Source of the DNA: Haladaptatus sp. R4
Lineage (GTDB): Archaea; Halobacteriota; Halobacteria; Halobacteriales; Haladaptataceae
DNA: 64,000 nt
Assembly (NCBI RefSeq): GCF_001625445.1
Contig: NZ_LWHG01000021.1
Span: forward strand, 434,001 to 498,000
Reading direction: 5' to 3'
In this document: in pieces, positions 36,531 to 45,373 of the stretch
How the letters are laid out: each line of letters opens with the position of its first letter
Numbering within the stretch: the stretch's first letter is position 1
The notes under the pieces: model-generated
Seen by the model: the letters and a program-made list of their open reading frames with translations, nothing else
Databases searched by the model: none
Told to the model about the DNA's origin: nothing
Program-made: the position numbers and the translations under genes

Positions 36531-37655
36531 TTACGGGTGAGGGGTCGGGGGGCGCTCGTGAGCACCCGACGACGAGTGATAGATCGCTGCTCCGGTGTCG
36601 GAATGGAATAGGTGGAGGCGTTCGGGGTCGGCGGTGAGACCGACCGTTTCACCGACTGTTACCTCCCGACGCGGATCCGCTTTGACCGAGAGTTCGTTCC
36701 CGCCGACGGTCCCGCGGAGCAACAGCGACTCCCCGAGCGGTTCCGTAACGTTCACCGAGAGGTCGATGGTTCCCACCCCCTCACCGACCGTAAGGTCTTC
36801 GGGGCGGATACCGACCTGCGCGTGGTCTATCTCGGAGCCGATGTTCCCGTTCGCTCGGGGAAGCCGGATGCGGAAGCCGTCGCCTTCGGCAAACCGGCGT
36901 CCGTCGTCCTCCGAGATGCGAGCGGGAAGGACGTTCATCGATGGACTGCCGACGAACTCCGCGACGAACCGGTTGACGGGATAATCGTAGAGCGTCTGTG
37001 GCTCGTCGACCTGTTGGATTTGACCGTCGTTCATGACCGCGACGCGGTCGCCGAGCGTCATCGCCTCCGTCTGGTCGTGGGTGACGTAGATGGTGGTACG
37101 TTCGAGTTCGGCGTGGAGCTCGGCGAGTTCCGCACGCATCTCGACGCGAAGTTTGGCGTCGAGGTTCGACAGGGGTTCGTCCATGAGCAGGATTTCGGGG
37201 TCTCGAACGAGCGTGCGACCGATGGCGACTCGCTGTCGCTCACCGCCGGAAAGTTCGCCCGGCTTCCGGTCGAGCAGGTCGGCGATGTCGAGGGTGTCGG
37301 CGGCATCGGCAACCGCTCGCTCGATTTCGTCGTCCGTGTACGACCCCGACGAATTCATCCCGAAGGTCATGTTACGCTCCGCGGTCATATGCGGGTAGAG
37401 CGCGTAGTTCTGGAACACCATCGCCACGTTCCGATCCTTGGGGGGAATTCCGTTGATCACGGCGTCGCCGAACCGAATCGCTCCGTCGGATATCGTTTCG
37501 AGTCCGGCGAGCATGCGGAGTGTCGTGGACTTTCCACACCCGCTCGGTCCGACGACGACGAGGAACTCGCCGTTGTTCACTTCGAGGTCGATGCCGTTGA
37601 CTGCCGTTACGTCGTCGTACCGTTTGACGACATCATTTAGTGAGATGGTTGTCAT
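36531..37655 (-). CDS. ugpC: ABC transporter ATPase (UgpC/MalK type)
   Basis: A 374-residue ATPase. Walker A GPSGCGKST, Q-loop NYALYP, signature LSGGERQR, Walker B ILLMDEPLSNLDA and His switch VTHDQTEAM are intact. A C-terminal TOBE/OB regulatory domain (from about residue 240) is of the MalK/UgpC type. It is the fourth gene of the ugpBAEC-like run; the ugpE stop lies seven bases away. It powers uptake of a sugar, or glycerol phosphate as in the Escherichia coli Ugp system. Confidence 0.9.
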   Translation of the reverse strand: MTTISLNDVVKRYDDVTAVNGIDLEVNNGEFLVVVGPSGCGKSTTLRMLAGLETISDGAIRFGDAVINGIPPKDRNVAMVFQNYALYPHMTAERNMTFGMNSSGSYTDDEIERAVADAADTLDIADLLDRKPGELSGGERQRVAIGRTLVRDPEILLMDEPLSNLDAKLRVEMRAELAELHAELERTTIYVTHDQTEAMTLGDRVAVMNDGQIQQVDEPQTLYDYPVNRFVAEFVGSPSMNVLPARISEDDGRRFAEGDGFRIRLPRANGNIGSEIDHAQVGIRPEDLTVGEGVGTIDLSVNVTEPLGESLLLRGTVGGNELSVKADPRREVTVGETVGLTADPERLHLFHSDTGAAIYHSSSGAHERPPTPHP

Positions 37656-37661
37656 TACTGA

Positions 37662-38534
37662 TCACTTTTGTTGAAGACCGAACGTTTGGAGGAGCGGTCG
37701 GTGCAGGACGAGGAGGACCAAGAGCGGAGGAACGAGCGCGATTACGGCACCCGCCATGATGAGACCCCACTGGGTCTGTCCCGCGGCGCTGGCCGATTGC
37801 AGGAGTTTGACGCCAACCTGCGCGACCTGCTTTCGCTGCGTGCTCATGATGGTGAGCGGCCAGAGGTACTGATTCCAGGCGTAGATAAACTCGATGACCG
37901 CCACCCCGGCGATCATGCCCTTCGACATCGGCACGAGGACACGGAACAGGAAGGTGAGCGGTCCGATCCCATCGAGGCGAGCGGTTTCGATCAGCGAATC
38001 CGGAATGGACCGGAAGTGCTGTCGAAGCAGGAAGACGGTCGTCGCACTGGCGAGGTACGGCGCGGTCAACGCGAGCAACGAATCGGACCACCCGATGTTC
38101 GCCACGAACTGGAATAGCGAGAGGATACGCACCGGGACCGGGAGCATCAACGTGAACAGGATGAACATGAACACCAACCGCTTGAACCGGAACCGGTAGT
38201 AGACGATGGCCAGCGCCGCGAACAGCGAGATGGTCACCTTGCCCACGACGATGACGAGGGACATGACGAGCGAGTTGAGCAGATACCGACCCATCCCGTA
38301 CTCGGTCATGGCGGCGACGTAGTTGTGGACGGCCTGCCCACCGGGAGTGAGGTTCGACGTCTGGTATATTTGGGTCGTCGTCTGTGTGCTCATCAGGAGC
38401 GCGAGCAACAGGGGCAGCGCCATGACGAGCGTCGAGGCGACGAGCGCGACGTGCACGAAGAGGTCGTCCGGGAGCACGTCCTGCCACGACTGCCGTCGTA
38501 CTCGCCCATCCGTGGCGAGCGAGTCCGTACTCAT
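37662..38534 (-). CDS. ugpE: ABC transporter permease (UgpE/MalG type)
   Basis: A 290-residue permease with six helices and the conserved EAA loop ETARLDGIGPLTFLFRVLVP that docks to the ATPase. The start overlaps the stop of the other permease by four bases. It forms the membrane channel with UgpA. Confidence 0.9.
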   Translation of the reverse strand: MSTDSLATDGRVRRQSWQDVLPDDLFVHVALVASTLVMALPLLLALLMSTQTTTQIYQTSNLTPGGQAVHNYVAAMTEYGMGRYLLNSLVMSLVIVVGKVTISLFAALAIVYYRFRFKRLVFMFILFTLMLPVPVRILSLFQFVANIGWSDSLLALTAPYLASATTVFLLRQHFRSIPDSLIETARLDGIGPLTFLFRVLVPMSKGMIAGVAVIEFIYAWNQYLWPLTIMSTQRKQVAQVGVKLLQSASAAGQTQWGLIMAGAVIALVPPLLVLLVLHRPLLQTFGLQQK

Positions 38535-39430
38535 GAGCTACCTCCGTACTGGACGTAGCGATCGGAGAGTCGCAACTGGGCGTAGGTCAGCACGCCGACG
38601 ATGGCGAACAGGATGACCGACTCGGCGGACGCGAGTCCGGGGTTCGAGAACTCGAAGGCGTCGCGGTAGAGCTTGAAGATGAGGAAGTTAGTCGCTCCGT
38701 TCGGGCCGCCGTGGGTCATCAGGTCCACCAGCGAGAACGTGCTGAAGAAGGCATAGATGGTGTCCATGACGACGAGGAACAGAAGCGTTGGCGAGATAAG
38801 CGGGACGTAGACACGGGTGACGAGTTGGAACCGTCCAACACCGTCGAGGCGCGCGGCCTCGTTGAGCGTCTCCGGAACGTTGTTCAACGCGGCCAGGATG
38901 AAGATGATGTTGTAGCCGAGTTGCTTCCAGATGGCCGCGATTGCGACGACTATCAGCGCGAGCGAGCCGTTCGTGAACCAATCGAGGGAGATGCCGAACA
39001 GGTCGTCGAGGAAGTACGTGATGACGCCCAACGAGGGGTGTAACAGGAAGAGCAGAACGGTCCCTGCAACCGCTGGCGGAAGCGCGTACGGCCAGATGGC
39101 GGCAACGAGATACGCCGCTTGTCCGGTCGTCACCTCGTAGAGGAGCGTCGAGACGAACAACGAAATAGAGAGGGTCCCGACCACGACGACGACGGCGAAG
39201 AGAGCCGTCATCTCCATGCTGTGTCGATACTCGGGCGAGGTGAGGAGGGTGGCGAAGTTACCCAATCCGACGAACGTCTTGTGAATACCCAGCACACCGG
39301 TGTTGTAGAGACTCAGACGGATCGTGTCGACCGACGGGTAGTACAGAAACGCGACGAGGACGACGATCGTCGGCAGCAACAACAGGAAGGCCTGCCAGGT
39401 GCTCGAATACGTGGATTCCTTGGTGGACAT
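38531..39430 (-). CDS. ugpA: ABC transporter permease (UgpA/MalF type)
   Basis: A 299-residue permease with about six helices and the EAA motif NEAARLDGVGRFQLVTRVYV. The start at 39430 (MSTKESTYSS) is used; the upstream in-frame residues are an unrelated Arg-rich stretch. It follows ugpB by 19 bases. Confidence 0.9.
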   Translation of the reverse strand: MSTKESTYSSTWQAFLLLLPTIVVLVAFLYYPSVDTIRLSLYNTGVLGIHKTFVGLGNFATLLTSPEYRHSMEMTALFAVVVVVGTLSISLFVSTLLYEVTTGQAAYLVAAIWPYALPPAVAGTVLLFLLHPSLGVITYFLDDLFGISLDWFTNGSLALIVVAIAAIWKQLGYNIIFILAALNNVPETLNEAARLDGVGRFQLVTRVYVPLISPTLLFLVVMDTIYAFFSTFSLVDLMTHGGPNGATNFLIFKLYRDAFEFSNPGLASAESVILFAIVGVLTYAQLRLSDRYVQYGGSS

Positions 39431-39449
39431 GAAATACTGAGTTCGAGAG

Positions 39450-40781
39450 TTACTTCCCGTTCGAGCGGGCCAGTTCCGATTCGACGTCCTTCTTCGCACT
39501 GGCGAGTGCGCTATCGACGCCGGTGCCCTGGATCATACTCACGTAGCTCTTCTCGACGATAGTTCGGGTTTTTGCGAACGGTGCCATCTGTGCACCACGG
39601 GTCGCCGTCGTGTCCTTCGTGGCCTGAAGCTGGTCGAACGCGGTTTTGAAGTTGGGATTTTGGTCGAACCAACCGTTGTCTTGGAGCTGGCTGACGGCTT
39701 CCTTTCGAACCGGGAAGTAACCGGTGTTCTTGTGCCATCGAACTTGCTGTTCGGGCTTCGTGAGCCACACGAGGAAGTCCGCCGCCGCCTTCTGTTTGGC
39801 GTCCGAGAGGCCCTTCGGGACCCAGAGCGAACCACCGCCGATGACGACGCCCTCTCGCTTCCCCTCCGGGACGGGCAAGTAGCCGGTTCCCATCTCGAAC
39901 CCGTTTTCTTTCGCGCCCGCCGTGGTGGAGGAGATACCCGAAGTAGAGGTGATAAGCATCCCGACTTTTCCGGCGATGAACGCCTGTTTCGCGGCACTCC
40001 ATGCCTCGATACCGGGATTGAGGTATGCACCCTGATCGTACAGGTCGGTCCACCAGTTGAAGATGCGCTTTGCCGCGTCGCTTTCGAGATAGATCTCGGT
40101 CGGGTTACCCGCACGGCCGTTCTTCTCGTCGACGAGCAGTTGGTTTTGCTCCGCCATCCACTGCTCGACGAACCAGCCGTGGTTCGGCCACGTGATTCCC
40201 TTTTTCGTCGCACCCGAGTCCATCAACTTCGCGGAGGCATCCGTGATCCCTTGGAAGGTTTTCGGGGGATTCCCGGGGTCGAGACCGGCCTTCTCGAAGG
40301 CGTCCTTGTTGTAGTACAGCACCGGATTCGAGGAGTTGAACGGCATCGAATTGAGCGTGTCGCCGATACGGTAGTAGTTGAGAACCGGGTTCAGAAAGTT
40401 GTCGTAGTCGATACTATCCGACGGAATGATGTCTTGGACGGAGACGAACGCATCACTGGTTCGTGCCAGGCCGGTCCCGATGTCGAAGATCTGTGCGACC
40501 GCCGGGGGTTTTTTCGCTTTGACCGCCGAGAGGGTCGAATTCAACGTCTCGCGGTAGCTTCCCTTCGACGTCACCTCGACGGAGACATCTTCGTGGTCGG
40601 ATTCGAAATCCGATCCCATCTGTTTCAACAGCTTCGCGGTATCGCCACCCATCGCGTGCCAGAACTTGATGGTGGTCGTGGAGCTTCCACCGGTCAATTG
40701 ACCGGCACAACCGGCGAGTGTCACTGCACCGGTCGCAGCGCTCGTGGCGAGAAACGTTCGACGAGTGGAATCGTTCGTCAT
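39450..40781 (-). CDS. ugpB: ABC transporter substrate-binding lipoprotein (UgpB type)
   Basis: A 443-residue extracytoplasmic solute-binding family 1 protein. It has a Tat signal and lipobox (TRRTFLATSAATGAVTLAGC), a body typical of UgpB/MalE (KFWHAMGGDTAKLLKQM, GPxxW-type hinge segments) and C-terminal PVRKEAV. It leads the operon; TTAAG at about 40807 is a candidate TATA-like element. The ligand could be sn-glycerol-3-phosphate or a sugar; UgpB-like is the closest feel, but this is by overall organisation, not a binding-site match. Confidence 0.86.
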   Translation of the reverse strand: MTNDSTRRTFLATSAATGAVTLAGCAGQLTGGSSTTTIKFWHAMGGDTAKLLKQMGSDFESDHEDVSVEVTSKGSYRETLNSTLSAVKAKKPPAVAQIFDIGTGLARTSDAFVSVQDIIPSDSIDYDNFLNPVLNYYRIGDTLNSMPFNSSNPVLYYNKDAFEKAGLDPGNPPKTFQGITDASAKLMDSGATKKGITWPNHGWFVEQWMAEQNQLLVDEKNGRAGNPTEIYLESDAAKRIFNWWTDLYDQGAYLNPGIEAWSAAKQAFIAGKVGMLITSTSGISSTTAGAKENGFEMGTGYLPVPEGKREGVVIGGGSLWVPKGLSDAKQKAAADFLVWLTKPEQQVRWHKNTGYFPVRKEAVSQLQDNGWFDQNPNFKTAFDQLQATKDTTATRGAQMAPFAKTRTIVEKSYVSMIQGTGVDSALASAKKDVESELARSNGK

Positions 40782-40957
40782 TACCTGCCGATTCGAACAA
40801 CCGTACTTAAGGCGTTGTAATAGCTCTATGTGGAGAATACATAATCATACGTAGTCGTCTATTCCGATAGGATGCATGGGATAGTCACGGTTCCGTTCTC
40901 GAACATCCCGAGAAAAACGGGGCGTCGAACCATCCGAACCAGCGACTGTCCAATCAA

Positions 40958-41728
40958 TCATTCGACATTCTTCGAGACGTGATACAACGACCCGGAGAGG
41001 CTGAAGAACGTCCGTCCGGCGCGCTCCCGGGCTCGAACGGAGCATTCCCACGCGTCGGCCGCGTCTCGGGATAGCAGTTCGGCGGTGTGATCGCGTACTT
41101 CCGGAACTAATCGCCCGGCGAACGTTCCGTCCAACGTCGTGTTGCAGATGGTGTACGGTTCGACGGTTTCGATGCGGAAACCGGCTTCACGAAGCGGTGT
41201 CGCCATCTCCGATCCGAGACGCGGTCGAACGCAGTGGCTCTTCCAGGTTCGGGACACCTTCGCCGCGAGTTCGGGGTCGCCGACGCGCCAGACGAGGGTC
41301 TCCCAGTCAGTCACGTACACGACCGCCGACCCACCGGGACGGAGGACCCGAGCGAGTTCCGTGAGGGCCGTTTCGAGGGCATCGACGTAGCCGTACACCT
41401 GCACGGAGAGCGCGACATCGACCGATTCGTCGGCGAGTGGAAGCTCCGTCGCCTCACCCTCCAGTAGTTTCACGTCGCCGTCCGCCCCACATCGCTCGGC
41501 CGCCAGTGCGAGCATGGCTTGGCTCCGTTCGACGCCGATGACGGACTCGATATCGTAGTCGTTCGCCAACTCCGCGGGTTCGAACCCCGGACCCGGCCCG
41601 AGCGAGAGAACGACGTCGCCGGTATCGGGTGAGAGCACCTCGCGCACGCGACGACGACGTTCGACGGCTCCGGGCGTCCGATAGGCCGCCTCCTCACGAC
41701 GGGCGGCCTCCGAATCGTACACGTCCAT
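40958..41728 (-). CDS. Class I SAM-dependent methyltransferase
   Basis: A 256-residue Rossmann methyltransferase with motif I VLSLGPGPGFEPAEL (GxGxG partly replaced by GPGPG), the acidic residue of strand 2 in VIGVERSQAM, and LPLADESVDVALSVQVYGY. The substrate is unknown. ATG 41728 is used; an in-frame extension to 41851 overlaps the promoter of the divergent Rio2 gene. Confidence 0.78.
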   Translation of the reverse strand: MDVYDSEAARREEAAYRTPGAVERRRRVREVLSPDTGDVVLSLGPGPGFEPAELANDYDIESVIGVERSQAMLALAAERCGADGDVKLLEGEATELPLADESVDVALSVQVYGYVDALETALTELARVLRPGGSAVVYVTDWETLVWRVGDPELAAKVSRTWKSHCVRPRLGSEMATPLREAGFRIETVEPYTICNTTLDGTFAGRLVPEVRDHTAELLSRDAADAWECSVRARERAGRTFFSLSGSLYHVSKNVE

Positions 41729-41832
41729 GATGGTCAGTAACGGTACGGGCGACTTACAGGTTGTTTTCGATCGACCGTTCCCGTCGAGCCGTGGCGCAAC
41801 GCCCTTACGCGCCGGACGAGTAGGCGAACGCG

Positions 41833-42750
41833 ATGGTTCGGAACGTCGCACCCGAGATGGCGGAGTTGGAGCCGGAGGATTTCTATCTCCTCTCCGGCGT
41901 CGAGCAGGGGATGCGCTTCAGCGAATGGGTGCAAAAGGAGAAGATTCCAAACTTTTCACGGCTGACTGCCGAGGAGGTCGAGTATCGAATCGACCGCTGT
42001 CTCGACCGCGAACTGCTCCAGCGCAAGACCATTCAGTACGAGGGCTACACCCTGACGTTCGAGGGGTACGACGCGCTCGCGCTCCGGACGTTTTCGGAAC
42101 GCGAGACGATTCAGGGCGTCGGCTCGCCGCTCGGCGTCGGGAAGGAGAGCGACGTGTACGAGGTACAGTCGTTCCGGCCGCTCGCGTTGAAGTACCACCG
42201 CGAGGGGTACACGAACTTCCGCGAAGTGATGAAGGAGCGCGATTACACCTCCGACAACGAGCACGTCTCGTGGCTCTACACGGCCCGGAAGGCCGCCGAA
42301 CGGGAGTACGACATCCTGGAAGCGCTGTACCCCGACGTGAGCGTGCCGCGCCCCATCGACCACAACCGCCACGCGATCATCATGGAGAAGATAGACGGCG
42401 TCGAACTCGCGCGCTCGAAGTTCGAGGACGCGCAGGTCGTCCCCGTGCTGGACCTCGTGCTCCGCGAGGTGAGCGACGCCTACCAAGCGGGCTACGTGCA
42501 CGCGGACATGAGCGAGTACAACGTGTTCGTCAACAGCGAGGGCATCACCATCTTCGACTGGCCTCAGGGCATCCCGACCGACCACCAGAACGCGGCGGAG
42601 TTCCTCGAACGCGACGTTCGGAACGTGGTCGGGTTCTTCGAGCGGAAGTACCCGCGGCTAGTCAGCGACGTGGACGTATCGGCGGTCGCGGACGCCATCG
42701 AAAAAAACGAGTTCGAATCGGTTCGCGCGTACTCAGAAGACGTACGATAG
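41833..42750 (+). CDS. rio2: Rio2-type atypical protein kinase
   Basis: A 305-residue protein. Residues 1-85 form the Rio2-specific winged helix. The kinase core has a flexible nucleotide loop [11 protein letters not shown], the lysine in [18 protein letters not shown] (catalytic loop HxD...N) and the metal-binding IFDWPQ. Rio2 acts in maturation of the small ribosomal subunit, and a ribosomal protein gene (L15e) sits 3.5 kb away. Its 3' end overlaps the antisense DUF1328 gene by 18 bases. Confidence 0.93.
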   Translation: MVRNVAPEMAELEPEDFYLLSGVEQGMRFSEWVQKEKIPNFSRLTAEEVEYRIDRCLDRELLQRKTIQYEGYTLTFEGYDALALRTFSERETIQGVGSPLGVGKESDVYEVQSFRPLALKYHREGYTNFREVMKERDYTSDNEHVSWLYTARKAAEREYDILEALYPDVSVPRPIDHNRHAIIMEKIDGVELARSKFEDAQVVPVLDLVLREVSDAYQAGYVHADMSEYNVFVNSEGITIFDWPQGIPTDHQNAAEFLERDVRNVVGFFERKYPRLVSDVDVSAVADAIEKNEFESVRAYSEDVR

Positions 42751-42885
42751 CACCGCCAGTACGAGGAACACGATTACCAGCCACTTGGCGATGTTCATAG
42801 ACATACCGGCGATACCACCCGCGCCGAGCACGGCAGCGATGATGGCGAGAATGACGAACGCAACCGCGAGTGCCAGAAGCGCCAT
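42733..42885 (-). CDS. Small DUF1328-type membrane protein
   Basis: A 50-residue protein, [21 protein letters not shown] followed by a GGIAGM turn and [19 protein letters not shown], matching the two-helix DUF1328 family (usually about 53 residues). An in-frame extension back to 42936 adds a polar, Cys-containing leader without a family counterpart. It overlaps rio2 by 18 bases on the opposite strand. Function unknown. Confidence 0.75.
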   Translation of the reverse strand: MALLALAVAFVILAIIAAVLGAGGIAGMSMNIAKWLVIVFLVLAVLSYVF

Positions 42886-42942
42886 CAGTGGCTCACCCCG
42901 CTGACGTATCTGTGTGCAAGATACATGGGTATCCATTGGACA

Positions 42943-42974
42943 GCTAATTATATGGTATGTTGGGCTGAATTAGC
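42943..42974. promoter_or_regulatory. Inverted repeat GCTAATT...AATTAGC upstream of the small peptide gene
   Basis: Perfect 7-base arms (42943-42949, 42968-42974) lie in an AT-rich 210-base region between the DUF1328 gene and the 44-residue peptide. A smaller ATGG-GTAT-CCAT dyad is at 42925-42936. They could serve either divergent promoter. Confidence 0.4.
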
Positions 42975-43097
42975 AAGGTAGGGATGTTATTTGTGGCCGA
43001 AACCGGATTTTATCACAGGAGATGAGGTTTCCAATAATTATTTTCTTGTTAAAATAGATTGAATAAATTGATAATATGTGGGAAATATTGTGTGTAT

Positions 43098-43232
43098 ATG
43101 GCACGACAGGAAGTCGCCAAATACCTCGAACAGCACCCACGAATGATCGGCGTTTTGTTCATGATGACGTTGTTGATGATGCAGACCGCGCCCGTGTTGG
43201 CAGGCGGTGGCGGAGCATCTCAGGGACCATAG
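43098..43232 (+). CDS. 44-residue hydrophobic peptide (DUF7503-like)
   Basis: ATG 43098 opens a 44-codon frame ending at TAG 43230. The N-terminal 15 residues are charged (MARQEVAKYLEQHPR). Residues 16-35 are one hydrophobic, Met/Leu-rich segment (MIGVLFMMTLLMMQTAPVLA) and the last nine are Gly/Ser-rich. It resembles the tiny haloarchaeal proteins I know as DUF7503. It stops five bases before the convergent CHAT gene ends. Either a membrane-inserting peptide or a short secreted peptide is possible; A-G after residue 35 could be a cleavage site. TATA-like AATAAATTGATAAT lies 25-38 bases upstream. Confidence 0.7.
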   Translation: MARQEVAKYLEQHPRMIGVLFMMTLLMMQTAPVLAGGGGASQGP

Positions 43233-43237
43233 AATAC

Positions 43238-45373
43238 CTATTCAAAATATTCCGTAGTTTGCCAGAGAATCTGACCGTCGATTATAATCGGTTCTGATTC
43301 GATATTCAGGTAGCTCTTTAGTTTCTCAAGCGATATATTTTCGAAAGAGGCACCATTTGAAACGAGAGTGCGAGAACTGGTTCCAAGGACGTTAACCGCA
43401 TACGTTGATCCAAGCCGACACAGGGTATTAGGATACGTCATAATTTCTACATTATATGAATTCTCGCCCGTCGTCTTGATGGATGATAATAAAGAAACGC
43501 CCCCGTCGGGTTGTACTAACGAACTACTCCCATTGCCTAATGTAATATACCGATAACCAGAGACAGTTTCTCGACGAGCAATTGATAACGCAGTTCGAAG
43601 AGAAAATCCGGCATTTAGCAGTCCAGCAAATGTTTGACCGACTCGGGTAGCAGTTGTATTTGGAACATCAGCCAACGTTACTACACCACCGATACTCCCC
43701 TTCTCAATTAGTGACATTCCCTGTTCGTATGAGGAACAAGCATTCAGAAAGAAAGCTTTTATTGCAACGTTATCGAGTGTCGATGCATCAAGACTACCAT
43801 CTTCACAGAGGAATCCATCCTTATCAACATGACCTATGTAGTGAAATAAATCCGCGGGCGTTTCGAGAATATCACGAATCTCAGACACAGTTCGGTTATG
43901 GTATATTTTTACTTCACAGTCAATTAGATCATGGAACTCGTACATCTTCTCGACTATTTCACCGGACATATTATTCTCGTTGCATACTACACGAATATTT
44001 ATGTTGGATTTATTTGGTGCTGCATATTCAAACCGCCGCTTCAGCGCGTCAACAGTCAGTTTATTGGCACCCAATGGGAATCCGTCACCTATCCATGCAT
44101 GCTCGGTTGTTTCTACAGGATCGGTATGGACAATTTTCTCGGTGTTGTCTTGACTACCCGTCCCTCGAAAAATATCGGTGTCGGCAGTTCGCTCTTGTTG
44201 TGAGAATCCTGTTCGATAGAAGTCGTCGAGCATCTGTGGTTGCGAAACCGTCTGTTCCACGGACCGGACCGGTGCGCTCCGAATCAAAGAGAGGTCGTAC
44301 GCAAGAAACGGGAGTACCGCTGCATGTTCGCTAAATGGCGTCAAATCAGTCGTAAGCGGCCACGTTGGAACGTACTCAGAGATGGTATCGTATGGTACCG
44401 AGAGGTACGTTTCCAACTGTTCGGTGTGCGAGCTTTCATATACTTCAGCAAATTCGAAATCTAGTAGCGATTCTACCTGATTCCGTTCGTGAAGGGTCGA
44501 TTGAATAATCCCATCAGTATTAATAATACAATCAAGGAACAATATTTGCTTGAGAATGCGATGAATCGTCTCCTCATACGTACAATCGGAGAGCAACGAA
44601 TACTCGAAATTACCGGCAACTAACTTTGGTGTGCCACTCGTCGGAACGACTTCTGCGCCGAGATAGTACGCAAGTGATGCCGCCGGAAACACCTTCCTGT
44701 GCGTCAATGGGAGTTCAAGGCGTACGTCCGTATCTGGCCGCGAAATGGAATCCGGAACGTGAAATTCGTCGCCGAGTTCTATAAGAGGAGGATGTCCTCG
44801 AAGTGTGGGATGGGCACGGTCGGGTGTCATCATTTTGAGTGCGGATCCGAATGTCGAGAGCGCACGCATCGTGTCCTGAACAGATCCGCTTACGGTAATC
44901 GTCCCCTGCGGTGATTCGTGGTATGATCGTGCACCAATCCGGACATGAGATGTTTCAGCGAACGAGAAGCTGATTGACTTCTGTTCTGTCCGAATGGTGA
45001 CCGGAGAGGAAACAGAGAGATAGACGACAATTGAGACACCATTTATTTGTAGATACCATCGCCCCTTATCATAGCGAGTTTCAGTATCAGTGTTCGGTGT
45101 GAAGTTCCGTACGAACTCACCATCCCCAGAATACACAGTAACGCTCGCCAGCACCGGCGAGACGATTTCATCCGTCTCGATGGTCACCGCCGAGTCGATA
45201 GGATAGTAAAACGAGTCGGCGTCCGCTGGCGTCGGTTCGACCGGGCGCGGCGTCTGTAGTTCGAACCGAACTTTCTCGATTGGGTCGTAAATCTCGATGC
45301 CGGGGTCTCCCAGCAATGGGGTGAACTGTGGTTCCACGGTTGTTGAGTGAATATCGCTCAGAGGTCTACCCAC
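43238..45373 (-). CDS. CHAT-domain (caspase-like) protein
   Basis: A 711-residue protein with a GTG start overlapping the upstream gene by 16 bases; GTG at 45337 is the alternative. The CHAT-type protease fold is in the last 220 residues: the catalytic His is in HYIGH (H515) and the Cys in FFLNACSSYEQG (C546), the order and spacing of HxxGH...NAC cysteine proteases. The N-terminal 480 residues are long and contain beta-rich, variable sequence with FYYPIDSAVTIETDE near residue 54, not a known sensor to me. The gene is visibly AT-richer than its surroundings, with codons ending in A/T common. It is predicted cytoplasmic. Confidence 0.82.
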   Translation of the reverse strand: MGRPLSDIHSTTVEPQFTPLLGDPGIEIYDPIEKVRFELQTPRPVEPTPADADSFYYPIDSAVTIETDEIVSPVLASVTVYSGDGEFVRNFTPNTDTETRYDKGRWYLQINGVSIVVYLSVSSPVTIRTEQKSISFSFAETSHVRIGARSYHESPQGTITVSGSVQDTMRALSTFGSALKMMTPDRAHPTLRGHPPLIELGDEFHVPDSISRPDTDVRLELPLTHRKVFPAASLAYYLGAEVVPTSGTPKLVAGNFEYSLLSDCTYEETIHRILKQILFLDCIINTDGIIQSTLHERNQVESLLDFEFAEVYESSHTEQLETYLSVPYDTISEYVPTWPLTTDLTPFSEHAAVLPFLAYDLSLIRSAPVRSVEQTVSQPQMLDDFYRTGFSQQERTADTDIFRGTGSQDNTEKIVHTDPVETTEHAWIGDGFPLGANKLTVDALKRRFEYAAPNKSNINIRVVCNENNMSGEIVEKMYEFHDLIDCEVKIYHNRTVSEIRDILETPADLFHYIGHVDKDGFLCEDGSLDASTLDNVAIKAFFLNACSSYEQGMSLIEKGSIGGVVTLADVPNTTATRVGQTFAGLLNAGFSLRTALSIARRETVSGYRYITLGNGSSSLVQPDGGVSLLSSIKTTGENSYNVEIMTYPNTLCRLGSTYAVNVLGTSSRTLVSNGASFENISLEKLKSYLNIESEPIIIDGQILWQTTEYFE

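Noticed and set aside
36612-37640. Plus-strand frame antisense to ugpC
   Set aside because: It has no domain, and the ugpC frame has all ABC motifs.
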